From: Trujillonella endophytica
GTDB lineage: Bacteria; Actinomycetota; Actinomycetes; Mycobacteriales; Geodermatophilaceae
Assembly: GCF_900110555.1 (NCBI RefSeq)
Contig: NZ_FOEE01000008.1
Coordinates: 124,001 to 188,000 of the forward strand
DNA length: 64,000 bases
Direction: 5' to 3'
In this document: positions 32,116 to 39,744 of the stretch, one piece after another
Layout of the letters: each line of letters opens with the position of its first letter
Numbering within the stretch: position 1 is the stretch's first letter
Translations under genes and position numbers: made by a program
Notes under the pieces: generated by a model
What the model saw: only the letters and a program-made list of their open reading frames with translations
Told to the model about the DNA's origin: nothing
Database searches by the model: none

Positions 32116-33528
32116 ATGACCGAGGACCGCACCCCGGCGAGCCGCGAGCGCTGCGACACGCTCCTGCTCGGCGCCCACGTCGTGACGATGGACGACGAGC
32201 GGCGGGTGTTCCGCGACGGCGGGATCGCCGTCCGCGACGGCGTGATCGTGGACGTCGGGCAGTCCGCCGACCTCGCCGCCCGCTGGACCAGCGACGACGT
32301 CGTGGCCGGCGAGCGCTTCGTCGTGACCCCCGGCCTGATCAACACCCACGTGCACATCACCGGGGAGCCGCTGACCCGTGGCTTCGTGCCCGACGACACG
32401 CCGTTCCTGGAGAACGTGTTCGAGTGGCTGACGCCGATCCACACCTTCTACTCCGAGGAGGACGAGCACATCTCCGCGCAGCTGGCCGCGCTGGAGATGC
32501 TCAAGTCCGGGACGACGGCCTTCCTCGAGGCGGGCACCGTCCGGTTCATCGACCCCGTCGTCGACGCGCTCGGCGAGATCGGCATCCGCGCGCGCGTCGG
32601 CCCCTGGGCCTGGGACCTCGTGCCCGAGCCCGAGGCCCTGCGGATGACGACCGCCGAGGCCGTCGGGCGGATGACCTACGCGATGGACCACTACGGATCG
32701 GCCGCCGACGGGCGGGTGCAGGCGTGGCCCATCGTCATCGGGCACACCACGTGCAGCGACGAGCTGTGGCGGACGGCCAAGCGGATGTCGGCCGAGCGCG
32801 GCACGGGGATGAGCGCGCACATGTCGCCGGCCCCCATGGACCCCGAGGGCTTCCTCGCCACCTTCGGTCAGCGGCCGATGGTCCACCTCGACGAGATCGG
32901 CGTCCTGGGGCCGAACCTGTGCCTCACCCACGCCGTGCACGTGGACGACGCCGAGATCGCCGCCCTGGCCCGGACGGGCACCTCGATCTCGCACTGCCCG
33001 ACGACGGCGCTGAAGGTCTCCTACGGCGTCACCCAGATCGGCAAGTTCCCCGAGATGGTGGCCGCCGGCGTCAACGTGGCGATCGGCACCGACGGCAACA
33101 ACGCGTCGAACTACCACGACCTCATGCGGGCCACCTACCTCGTGGCCGGCCTGTTCAAGGACGCCCGCCGGGACGCGACGATCTTCCCGGCCGAGGACGC
33201 GTTCGCCATGGCCACCCGCAGTGGCGCCAAGGCGCTCCAGGCCGAGGACCAGCTCGGCTCCCTGGAGGTCGGCAAGCAGGCCGACCTGGTGCTGCACGAC
33301 ACCCACCGGCCGGAGTGGCGGCCGCTGCACAACGTCGCCAACCAGCTGGTCTGGTCCGCCGACGGCCGCGGCGTGCACACGGTCTTCGTCGGTGGCCGGC
33401 GGGTGGTCGAGGACTACCGCTGCACCACGATCGACGAGGACGACCTGCTGCGCCGCGCCCAGGCCGCCGGCGAGGGCGTCGTCGCCCGGTCCGGCCTGCC
33501 CGACCGGGCCAAGTGGCCCACCTACTGA
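32116..33528 (+). CDS. Amidohydrolase, TRZ/ATZ type (second paralogue)
   Basis: A 470-residue amidohydrolase paralogous to 21890-23290. Metal ligands are in INTHVHITGE, MSAHMSP, THAVHVDD and GTDGNNASNYHD; GSLEVGKQADLVLHD is the C-terminal composite domain. The strand motif CPTTALKVSYGV is typical of the guanine deaminase/atrazine chlorohydrolase branch. ATG 32116 was chosen, preceded by AGAGGTGACC; the GTG at 32110 overlaps the upstream stop and is an alternative. It acts on a C-N or C-Cl bond of a ring compound. The relation to the first paralogue suggests two related substrates or sequential steps. Confidence 0.88.
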   Translation: MTEDRTPASRERCDTLLLGAHVVTMDDERRVFRDGGIAVRDGVIVDVGQSADLAARWTSDDVVAGERFVVTPGLINTHVHITGEPLTRGFVPDDTPFLENVFEWLTPIHTFYSEEDEHISAQLAALEMLKSGTTAFLEAGTVRFIDPVVDALGEIGIRARVGPWAWDLVPEPEALRMTTAEAVGRMTYAMDHYGSAADGRVQAWPIVIGHTTCSDELWRTAKRMSAERGTGMSAHMSPAPMDPEGFLATFGQRPMVHLDEIGVLGPNLCLTHAVHVDDAEIAALARTGTSISHCPTTALKVSYGVTQIGKFPEMVAAGVNVAIGTDGNNASNYHDLMRATYLVAGLFKDARRDATIFPAEDAFAMATRSGAKALQAEDQLGSLEVGKQADLVLHDTHRPEWRPLHNVANQLVWSADGRGVHTVFVGGRRVVEDYRCTTIDEDDLLRRAQAAGEGVVARSGLPDRAKWPTY

Positions 33529-33557
33529 CCGCCCCCACCCACCCCGAGGAGGAACCC

Positions 33558-34025
33558 TTGTCCACCCTGACCGAGGCCCGCTGGACCCACGTCGCCATCC
33601 CCGTGCGCGACATCGACCGGTCCATCGAGTTCTACACGTCCGTCACCCCGCTGGTGCTGGTCCAGCAGAACGCCGACGAGAGCGGCCGCAGCGCCTGGCT
33701 GTCCAACCCCGGGCAGGTGCAGACGCCGTTCGTGCTGGTGCTCGGCGAGTTCGTCCCGGAGGTCGGCGCCCGCTTCGGCATCGTCGACGGCAAGCCCGAC
33801 CCGACGTTCTCGCCCTGGGCGCACATCGGGATCGAGCTGCCCAACCGCTCGGACGTCGACGACGTGGCCGCGAAGGCCCGGGAGCTCGGCCGGCTGCAGT
33901 GGGAGCCGACGCAGATGGCCGAGCACATCGGCTACATCTGCGCCGTCCTGGACCCCGACGGCAACGTCCTGGAGTTCTCCCACAACCAGAAGGTCTTCGC
34001 GACCATCCAGCAGCTCTGGGGCTGA
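33558..34025 (+). CDS. VOC-superfamily protein (second paralogue)
   Basis: A 155-residue VOC protein, closely similar to 28940-29398: STLTEARWTHVAIPVRDI, SIEFYTSVTPLVL, IGIELPNRSDVDDVAAKARELGRLQWEP and DPDGNVLEFSHNQKVF are shared. Putative metal ligands His (WTHVA), His (AHIGIE) and Glu (NVLEF) are conserved in both. The start codon is TTG 33558-33560, with GAGGAGG 7 nt upstream, an exceptionally strong ribosome site for a rare codon. It is the last gene of the operon that begins at 29982. Confidence 0.85.
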   Translation: MSTLTEARWTHVAIPVRDIDRSIEFYTSVTPLVLVQQNADESGRSAWLSNPGQVQTPFVLVLGEFVPEVGARFGIVDGKPDPTFSPWAHIGIELPNRSDVDDVAAKARELGRLQWEPTQMAEHIGYICAVLDPDGNVLEFSHNQKVFATIQQLWG

Positions 34026-34313
34026 TCCGGCCCGACCGGCGACCCCGCCTGCCCGGCGACCCCGCCCGCCCGTGCGGCGAGCGGGGCCGCCGGCGTGCCC
34101 GGGCACCGGTTGCGGGTCGAGCTGGGCCGCCGGCCCTCCCACGCCTCGTCGCGGGTCGAACTCGTGGGTCGCGGGTGCTGCAGGACCGGCAACGCGCGAG
34201 GACCACCGGCAACGCACGCGCCCGGACGCCGCGGCCCGGATGTGCCGGCCGGAGCGCCGGGGCGCCTCGCCAGCGGTTCACAGAACGGGATGACATCTCG
34301 TAAGTTGAGACGC
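34026..34313. other. Intergenic region with imperfect direct repeats
   Basis: A 288-bp gap before the aldo/keto reductase gene. I see GCGGGTCGAGCTGGG and GCGGGTCGAACTCGTGGG as diverged copies, and CGGCAACGC occurs twice (about 34187 and 34208). Frames through it have no ribosome site or family likeness. The promoter of the aldo/keto reductase occupies the right end. Confidence 0.5.
34277..34310 (+). promoter_or_regulatory. Leaderless promoter and operator of the aldo/keto reductase gene
   Basis: TTCACA (34277-34282), 18 nt, TAAGTT (34301-34306); then GAGACGC and ATG at 34314. The distance from -10 to ATG is 7 nt, as for the alcohol dehydrogenase at 19535. TCTCGTAAGTTGAGA at 34296-34310 overlaps the -10, matches the cluster operator, and has TCTC/GAGA ends. 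Confidence 0.55.
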
Positions 34314-35201
34314 ATGAACACTCGTCGGATCGGATCCCAGCAGGTCGGTGCGGTCGGCCTGGGCGCCATGCACCTCTCGAGCTCGCCGGACCGGCCCGAT
34401 CCGGAGCGGGCGACCGCGACCGTGCACGCCGCGCTCGACGCCGGGGTGACGCTGATCGACACCGCGGACGTCTACTGCCTCGACGACACCGAGATCGGCC
34501 ACAACGAGCGGCTCGTGGCCGCGGCGGTGCGGGCCTGGTCCGGGAGCGCGGACGACGTCGTGGTCGCGACCAAGGGCGGCCTCGTGCGCCCGGGCGGCGG
34601 CTGGGACTTCCGGGGCACGCCCGAGCACCTGCACGCCGCCGCCCGGGCCAGTGCGCGGGCGCTCGGGGTGGAGGCGATCGGGCTCTACCAGCTGCACTGG
34701 CCCGACCCCTCGGTGCCGTACGCGGAGTCGGTGGGCGCCCTCGGCGAGCTCGTCGACGCCGGGATCGTGCGCGCGGTCGGCGTGAGCAACGTGGACGTGG
34801 CGAAGCTGGACACGGCCGCGGAGGTGCTGGGCGACCGGCTGGTCAGCGTGCAGAACCCGTACTCCGTCGAGGACCGCTGGGGCGAGGCGATGCTCCGGCG
34901 GGCCGACGAGCTCGGGCTCGCGTTCCTGCCGTACACGCCGCTGGCCGGGGTCGGGGGCGACGGGCCGCGGGCGGTGGCCAACCGGTCGGTGGCCGCCGAG
35001 CTCGGCGTCTCGCCCCAGCGGGTGGCCCTGGCCTGGCTGCTGGCGCGATCGCCGGCCGTCGTGGTGATCCCCGGGTCCAGCCGGCCGGAGTCCATCCGCG
35101 ACAGCGCCGCCGCGGCCGGCCTGGAGCTCGCCCCCGAGCATCTCGCGCGGATCACCGGGGCCCCGGCGGCCCCCTCCCGGCCGGTCACCTTCGCCCACTG
35201 A
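34314..35201 (+). CDS. Aldo/keto reductase
   Basis: A 295-residue TIM-barrel NADPH oxidoreductase. Catalytic tetrad candidates are Asp (LIDTADVY), Tyr (DVYCLDDTEIG), Lys (VVATKGGLV) and His (LYQLHWPDPS); the NADPH site includes IPGSSRPESI. GVSNVDVAKLD and VQNPYSVEDR are normal family motifs. There is no Shine-Dalgarno sequence before ATG 34314, in keeping with a leaderless start. It probably reduces or oxidises a carbonyl intermediate of the catabolic pathway. The FAH hydrolase gene follows after 80 bp with its own promoter and operator. Confidence 0.9.
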   Translation: MNTRRIGSQQVGAVGLGAMHLSSSPDRPDPERATATVHAALDAGVTLIDTADVYCLDDTEIGHNERLVAAAVRAWSGSADDVVVATKGGLVRPGGGWDFRGTPEHLHAAARASARALGVEAIGLYQLHWPDPSVPYAESVGALGELVDAGIVRAVGVSNVDVAKLDTAAEVLGDRLVSVQNPYSVEDRWGEAMLRRADELGLAFLPYTPLAGVGGDGPRAVANRSVAAELGVSPQRVALAWLLARSPAVVVIPGSSRPESIRDSAAAAGLELAPEHLARITGAPAAPSRPVTFAH

Positions 35202-35233
35202 GGGCGCCGCCCGTCTCGCTGGATGAAACGTCG

Positions 35234-35274
35234 TCTCGTATTGCTTGACAAGACGGCGTCTCGCATCGAAGGAT
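35234..35274 (+). promoter_or_regulatory. Promoter and operator of the FAH hydrolase operon
   Basis: TCTCGTATTGCTTGA at 35234-35248 overlaps the -35 box TTGACA (35245-35250); AAGGAT 18 nt downstream may be -10, and the same bases could serve as ribosome site. A second GTCTCGCAT half lies at 35258-35266. The arrangement suggests repressor control. Confidence 0.5.
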
Positions 35275-35281
35275 CGCTGCC

Positions 35282-36154
35282 ATGGACCTGCTCGCGACGC
35301 CGTGGGGCCTGGGGCGCCGCGAGGGCGACGAGGTCGCCGTCCTCGACCTGCCCCACCGCGACGTCGGGGCGCTCGTCGCCGACACCGGGTCGCTGGCCGC
35401 GGCGTCCACCGCGACGGTCCTCCGCCGGGTCCCCGTGGCCGAGGCCCTGGCCACCGCCCTGCCGCCGCTGCCGGCGCCCGGGACGGTCTGGGGCGTCGGG
35501 CTGAACTACCGCTCCAAGGCGCGCGCGACCGGCCGCGAGATCCCCGCTGAGCCGATCCTGTACGTCTCCGCGGCCTCCTCGGTGGCCGGTCCGAACGGGC
35601 TGCTGCCACACCCGTCGGGGGTGACCGACCAGCTCGACGCCGAGGCCGAGATCGCCGTCGTCCTCGGCCGTCGGCTGTACCGCGCGAGCGAGCGCGAGGC
35701 GTGGGCCGCCGTCGCCGGCGTCACCGCCGGCAACGACCTGACCGCGCGCGACGTCATGAAGGCCACGGGCACCCCGGCGCTGGCCAAGAGCTTCCCGGGC
35801 TGCACCCCGCTCGGCGCGTCCGTGCTGGACGCGCGCACGCTCGCCGACGCCGGCTCGATCGGGGTCCGCGGCTCGGTCAACGGCGTCGTCCACCAGGACG
35901 ACAGCAGCGCCGACATGATCTGGTCGATCCCCGAACTGCTCGCCCGCATCTCCTGGTACGCCGCCCTCGAGCCCGGGGACGTGTTCCTCAGCGGCACGCC
36001 CGCTGGCACCGGCCAGGACCGCGGCCGCTACCTCGTGCCCGGCGACGTCGTCACCGTCGAGGTCGACGGTGTCGCGCCGCTGACCACCACCGTCTCGTCC
36101 GCCGCCACGCCGGTCGCCCCGGTCGCGCGGGCGGACGCCCTCCCGGCGCACTGA
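35282..36154 (+). CDS. Fumarylacetoacetate hydrolase family protein
   Basis: A 290-residue FAH-fold hydrolase/decarboxylase: VWGVGLNYRSKARATGREIP, DAEAEIAVVLGRRLYRAS (metal Glu), AGNDLTARDVMKA and GDVFLSGTPAGTGQ. The family cleaves carbon-carbon bonds of dioxo acids in aromatic breakdown, or acts as hydratase/isomerase. The motif set resembles the 2-hydroxyhepta-diene-dioate isomerase and 2-keto-4-pentenoate hydratase groups. It begins the run FAH, deacetylase-like amidohydrolase, HpaI-like aldolase, cupin, the typical lower part of a meta-cleavage route. Start ATG 35282 is preceded by GAAGGA. Confidence 0.9.
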   Translation: MDLLATPWGLGRREGDEVAVLDLPHRDVGALVADTGSLAAASTATVLRRVPVAEALATALPPLPAPGTVWGVGLNYRSKARATGREIPAEPILYVSAASSVAGPNGLLPHPSGVTDQLDAEAEIAVVLGRRLYRASEREAWAAVAGVTAGNDLTARDVMKATGTPALAKSFPGCTPLGASVLDARTLADAGSIGVRGSVNGVVHQDDSSADMIWSIPELLARISWYAALEPGDVFLSGTPAGTGQDRGRYLVPGDVVTVEVDGVAPLTTTVSSAATPVAPVARADALPAH

Positions 36155-36200
36155 CGCGCCACCCGATCCCGCCGTCCCCGAGCCCCCCGGAGCCCATCGC

Positions 36201-37385
36201 ATGTCCGCACCCGCCGACACCCGCTCGGACGCCGCGAGCGCCGTCCACGACCTGGTCCTGACCGGTGGGCGGGTCCTCGACCCCGCCAACGGCATCGACG
36301 GCCGCTACGACGTCGCCGTCACCGACGGCCGGATCAGCGCGGTCGCCCCCTCGATCGAGGGCCCGGCGACCGAGCGCATCGACTGCACCGGCCGGCTCGT
36401 GCTGCCCGGCCTGGTCGAGGGCCACACCCACATCTTCGAGCACGTCTCGAAGGTCGGCGCCAACCCGGTCGAGGCGCACCTGCGCCGCGGCGTGGTCGCC
36501 GCCGCGGACGCGGGCACGGCCGGGGCCTCGACCTTCGCCGCGTTCAAGAAGTTCGTCGTCGAGCCCAGCGGGATGCGGATCCTCAGCTTCCTCAACGTCT
36601 CGGTGCTCGGCCTCATCGACTTCCGCTTCGGCGAGCTCCTCAACCCCGACACCCTGGTGGCAGAGGACGCGCTGCAGGTCGCCGAGGAGAACCCGGAGAT
36701 CGTCAAGGGCTTCAAGATCCGGCTGTCGGAGGACGTCGTCCCGTCCGACCAGTGGCGCACGCTGCTGGAGAAGTCCCTGGCGATCGGCGAGCAGGCCGGC
36801 CTGCCGCTGATGGTGCACATCGGCGAGACCCCCGAGCCGCTGACCGAGGTCCTGCCCTACCTGCGGCCGGGCGACATCATCGCCCACTGCTACACGGGCA
36901 AGCCCTACAACATCCTGGTCGACGGCAAGGTCCAGCCGGCCGTCGCCGAGGCCCGCGCCCGCGGTGTGCTGTTCGACTCCGCGCACGGCAAGAGCAACCT
37001 CAGCTTCGACGTCGCCCGGCCGGCGATCGCGGAGGGCTTCCTCCCCGACATCGCCTCCTCCGACACGAGCGGCCGCAACTGGCGCGGGCCCGTCTTCGAC
37101 CTGCTCACCAGCCTCTCGAAGCTGGTCGCCCTCGGGGCGCCGCTGCCGGAGATCATCAAGCGCGCCACCATCGACCCGGCCCGCCTGCTCGGCATCGCCG
37201 ACGAGGGCTACGGTGCCCTGACGGTCGGCAACCCCGCCCACGTCACGGTGGTCGAGGAGGTCGGCGAGCAGCTGCTGCCCGACGCCGCGGGCAACTCGAT
37301 CGTCGCCCCGCGCTACGAGCCGGTGACCGTGCTGCACGCGGGCGCGCCGGTGGACATCGTGCCGTGGCGGGGGCTCGGCGCCTGA
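36201..37385 (+). CDS. Amidohydrolase/deacetylase family metallohydrolase
   Basis: A 394-residue amidohydrolase. GHTHIFEH provides two metal His, GFKIRLS a carbamylated-Lys candidate, PLMVHIGE and IIAHCYTG further His ligands, and SSDTSG the catalytic Asp. It belongs to the group annotated amidohydrolase/deacetylase, distinct from the two TRZ/ATZ-like enzymes, and often acts on cyclic amides or N-acyl compounds. ATG 36201 has CCCCGGAG upstream. It sits between the FAH and aldolase genes, so a hydrolysable bond probably occurs late in the pathway. Substrate is unknown. Confidence 0.87.
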   Translation: MSAPADTRSDAASAVHDLVLTGGRVLDPANGIDGRYDVAVTDGRISAVAPSIEGPATERIDCTGRLVLPGLVEGHTHIFEHVSKVGANPVEAHLRRGVVAAADAGTAGASTFAAFKKFVVEPSGMRILSFLNVSVLGLIDFRFGELLNPDTLVAEDALQVAEENPEIVKGFKIRLSEDVVPSDQWRTLLEKSLAIGEQAGLPLMVHIGETPEPLTEVLPYLRPGDIIAHCYTGKPYNILVDGKVQPAVAEARARGVLFDSAHGKSNLSFDVARPAIAEGFLPDIASSDTSGRNWRGPVFDLLTSLSKLVALGAPLPEIIKRATIDPARLLGIADEGYGALTVGNPAHVTVVEEVGEQLLPDAAGNSIVAPRYEPVTVLHAGAPVDIVPWRGLGA

Positions 37386-37437
37386 CCGACCCCCTCCCGC
37401 GGGAGGGGCCCAGAAGCAGCGACCGACGGAGGCCCAC

Positions 37438-38226
37438 GTGAGCGACGTCCATGCGGTGAGATCGCGGCTGCGTGCCGCGCTCGCCTCCGGCGAGCGGCTC
37501 ACGGGGGTCTTCGTCAAGCTGCCGTCCCCCGACGTGCTGGCGCTGGCCGCCGCGGCCGGCTTCGACTTCGTCGTGGTCGACCTGGAGCACTCCGCGCTCA
37601 CCGACGGCGACGCGATCGACCTGCTGCGGTACGCCGACGCGCTCGGCCTGCCCGCGCTCGTCCGGCTCGCGCAGGTGGACGCGCCGCTGGTCAACCGGGT
37701 CCTCGAGGCCGGCGCCGTCGGGATCCAGCTGTCGATGCTGTCGTCGGTCGCGCAGCGCGAGCAGTTGCAGGCCGCCGTCGCCTACGGGCCGGTCGGGCGG
37801 CGCTCGGTGAGCCTGGCCCACGCCGGTGCCGGGTACGGCGCCGCCGGCCTGACCGGCTACCTGGACGCCGAGCGGGCCGCGCCGCCGCTCCTGGTCGGCC
37901 AGATCGAGTGCCGGACCGCCGACCCGCTGGAGCGCGTCGTCAGCGGGCTGGACGTCGCCTTCGTGGGCACCACCGACCTCACCGTGGCGCTCGGGCTGGA
38001 CCCGGCCGACGCCGCCGCGATCCGGGCGGAGGTCGACGCGGTGGCAGCGGCGGCCCGCGGGGCCGGTGTCGCCTTCGGTGGCTGGGCGCCCCGCCCGGAC
38101 GCCGCCGACGGGCTGGGCCTGGGGTCGTCCCGCTACCTCGTGGTCGGCTCCGACCTCCAGTTCCTCGGCGCCGCGCTGCGCGCCGCCGCCCCGTCGCCGT
38201 CCCCCTCGCCGTCCCCGGAGTCGTGA
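37438..38226 (+). CDS. HpcH/HpaI-family aldolase
   Basis: A 262-residue class II pyruvate aldolase. LTGVFVKLPSPDVLALAAAAGFDFVVVDLEHSAL is the family N-terminus (catalytic His in DLEHS); metal ligands Glu (GQIECRTA) and Asp (GTTDLTVALG) are present, and LVRLAQVD contains the substrate Arg. It would split a hydroxy-oxo acid to pyruvate plus an aldehyde, fitting the end of a ring-cleavage pathway. GTG 37438 follows GGAGG. The last 8-10 residues are a Pro-Ser repeat. Its stop overlaps the ATG of the cupin gene (TGATG). Confidence 0.88.
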   Translation: MSDVHAVRSRLRAALASGERLTGVFVKLPSPDVLALAAAAGFDFVVVDLEHSALTDGDAIDLLRYADALGLPALVRLAQVDAPLVNRVLEAGAVGIQLSMLSSVAQREQLQAAVAYGPVGRRSVSLAHAGAGYGAAGLTGYLDAERAAPPLLVGQIECRTADPLERVVSGLDVAFVGTTDLTVALGLDPADAAAIRAEVDAVAAAARGAGVAFGGWAPRPDAADGLGLGSSRYLVVGSDLQFLGAALRAAAPSPSPSPSPES

Positions 38227-38633
38227 TGAGCAGCGAGCCCACCCCGTCGCGCAACCCCGCTCTCTACGGGCGGGTGGTGAACTGGGACGACATCCCGGCC
38301 GAGACCGTCCGGCCGGGCGTGCGGCGCAAGGTCTACAGCACCGACGAGATCATGGTCGCCTGGCACAGCCTGGACGTCGGCATGACGCTGAACCCGCACT
38401 CCCACGCCGCCTTCGACCAGCTCGTGCACATCTCCGCGGGGGTGTGCGACTACCACGTGGGCGGCACGCCGCACCGCATGCGGGCGGGCTCGTTCCTGCT
38501 GGTGCCGGCGGGCGTCGAGCACTTCGTGGAGCCGCTCGAGGGCCCCTGCGTGAACATCGACTTCTTCGTGCCACCGCGGGCGGACTTCGCCTCCGCGCTC
38601 GCCTGGATGACCGCCGGACCCGCCGGAGCCTGA
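38226..38633 (+). CDS. Cupin-domain protein
   Basis: A 135-residue single cupin. NPHSHAAFDQLVHISAGVCDY contains the first metal motif, and VPAGVEHFVEP the second His. It could bind metal and a small organic ligand, acting as dioxygenase, isomerase or sensor. It is translationally coupled to the aldolase gene. It is the last plus-strand gene before the oppositely oriented IclR gene. A specific role cannot be assigned. Confidence 0.78.
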   Translation: MSSEPTPSRNPALYGRVVNWDDIPAETVRPGVRRKVYSTDEIMVAWHSLDVGMTLNPHSHAAFDQLVHISAGVCDYHVGGTPHRMRAGSFLLVPAGVEHFVEPLEGPCVNIDFFVPPRADFASALAWMTAGPAGA

Positions 38634-38686
38634 GTTTCCGGCCCGCAGCAGGTGCCCGCCGCAGGCCTGCGGGGAGCGGGGGCCGG

Positions 38687-39472
38687 TCAGCCGGCGGGCG
38701 TCGGGGCCTCGGTGCCGAGGTGGGCGGAGATCTCCTTGGCCGTCTGCACGAGCGCGGCCGCCATGGGGCTGTGCACGTCGGGGTCGATCGAGGCCGTCGT
38801 CCCGACGATGCCCACCGCCCCGACCAGGGCCGGCCCCTGGAACACGGGGGCGGCCAGCGTGCGCACGCCGTTCACCGCCGGCACGTTCACCGAGACCCCT
38901 GCCGCGCGCACGGCCTCGATCTCGGCGCGCAGCCCGGGGTCGCGCTTGAGCGCCCGGGGCAGACCGGCGACCTCCTCGGGCCGCAGCCAGGCGCAGAAGA
39001 CCCGGCCCTGCGCCGACTGCACCGGGTCCAGGCGCGAGCCCACCCGGACGCTGATCCGGATCACCCGGTCGGTGTTGTCGACCGAGCGCACCACGATCGG
39101 GGACTCGCCGTCCCACACCGAGAGCACGACGGTCTCGTCGACCTGGTGCACCAGCCGCTCCATGAACGGCTCGGCGGCGCTGACGATGGGCAGGCCGGCA
39201 CGTGCGGCGGCCCCGAGCGTGAGCACCTGCGGGCCGAGGGAGAACAGCGCCGACCGCTCGTCGTAGCGCAGCAGCTTCGCCGCGCGCAGGGCCTTGGTGT
39301 AGCGGTGCGCGGTGGCCTTGCTGGCGCCGAGGCGCTGGGTGATCTCGTTGAGGCTGAGGTAGGGCTTGGCCGGGGTGAAGGCGTCGAGGATGAGCGCGGC
39401 CCGCTGCACCGTCTGGATCGTGGGGGCAGCGGCGTCGCCGTCGCGTGCCGGGCGGCTGGCAGGCTCGGACAC
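38687..39472 (-). CDS. IclR-family transcriptional regulator
   Basis: A 261-residue regulator: winged helix-turn-helix at about 19-80 (AALILDAFTPAKPYLSLNEITQRLGASKATAHRYTKAL region) and an effector-binding domain from about 95 (IVSAAEPFMERLVHQVDETVVLSVW to TLAAPVFQGPALVGAVGIVG). IclR proteins commonly govern aromatic and other catabolic operons. It is divergent from the Rieske oxygenase genes, and the strongest operator copies lie between them. Related 15-mers occur before the acetamidase, alcohol dehydrogenase, quinone-type dehydrogenase, aldo/keto reductase, FAH and TauD genes, so I infer it is the regulator of the whole cluster. The start is GTG 39470-39472. The effector is unknown. Confidence 0.93.
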   Translation of the reverse strand: MSEPASRPARDGDAAAPTIQTVQRAALILDAFTPAKPYLSLNEITQRLGASKATAHRYTKALRAAKLLRYDERSALFSLGPQVLTLGAAARAGLPIVSAAEPFMERLVHQVDETVVLSVWDGESPIVVRSVDNTDRVIRISVRVGSRLDPVQSAQGRVFCAWLRPEEVAGLPRALKRDPGLRAEIEAVRAAGVSVNVPAVNGVRTLAAPVFQGPALVGAVGIVGTTASIDPDVHSPMAAALVQTAKEISAHLGTEAPTPAG

Positions 39473-39527
39473 GGGCGTGCTCCTCGGAGGCGTGGGAACA
39501 GAGGTGGGGACGGCGTGCCCGTCTCCC

Positions 39528-39683
39528 GACGTGAGACAGCATCCTGACCTCCGAGACAGGAACGGTCAACGGTGGGCGACGTGGGCGACGCCGCACTACC
39601 GCGGGCGGTCGGGCGGTTGACACGCGCGGCGCGGGAGCACATGCTCGATACCGCGATGCGAGACACCGTCTCGCATGTGTTTC
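39528..39683. promoter_or_regulatory. IclR-Rieske divergent control region
   Basis: For the Rieske genes, TTGACA (39617-39622) with CATGCT 17 nt later forms a promoter. Immediately after it arms ATGCGAGAC (39656-39664) and GTCTCGCAT (39668-39676) make a perfect 9-3-9 inverted repeat, formed by the strong halves of two 15-mers: TCTCGCATCGCGGTA on the minus strand (39649-39663) and TCTCGCATGTGTTTC on the plus strand (39669-39683). Toward the IclR gene, GAGACAG repeats occur at about 39532 and 39556. Confidence 0.65.
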
Positions 39684-39744
39684 ACCCGAGTTACCGCGTA
39701 GTCGTCGTGCAGCCTCCGCTCCGGCGGGGCAGACGGGAGTCACC

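Noticed and set aside
34072-34293. A 73-codon frame in the gap before the aldo/keto reductase gene
   Set aside because: No ribosome site, Arg/Pro-rich shadow composition, and it overlaps the promoter and operator.
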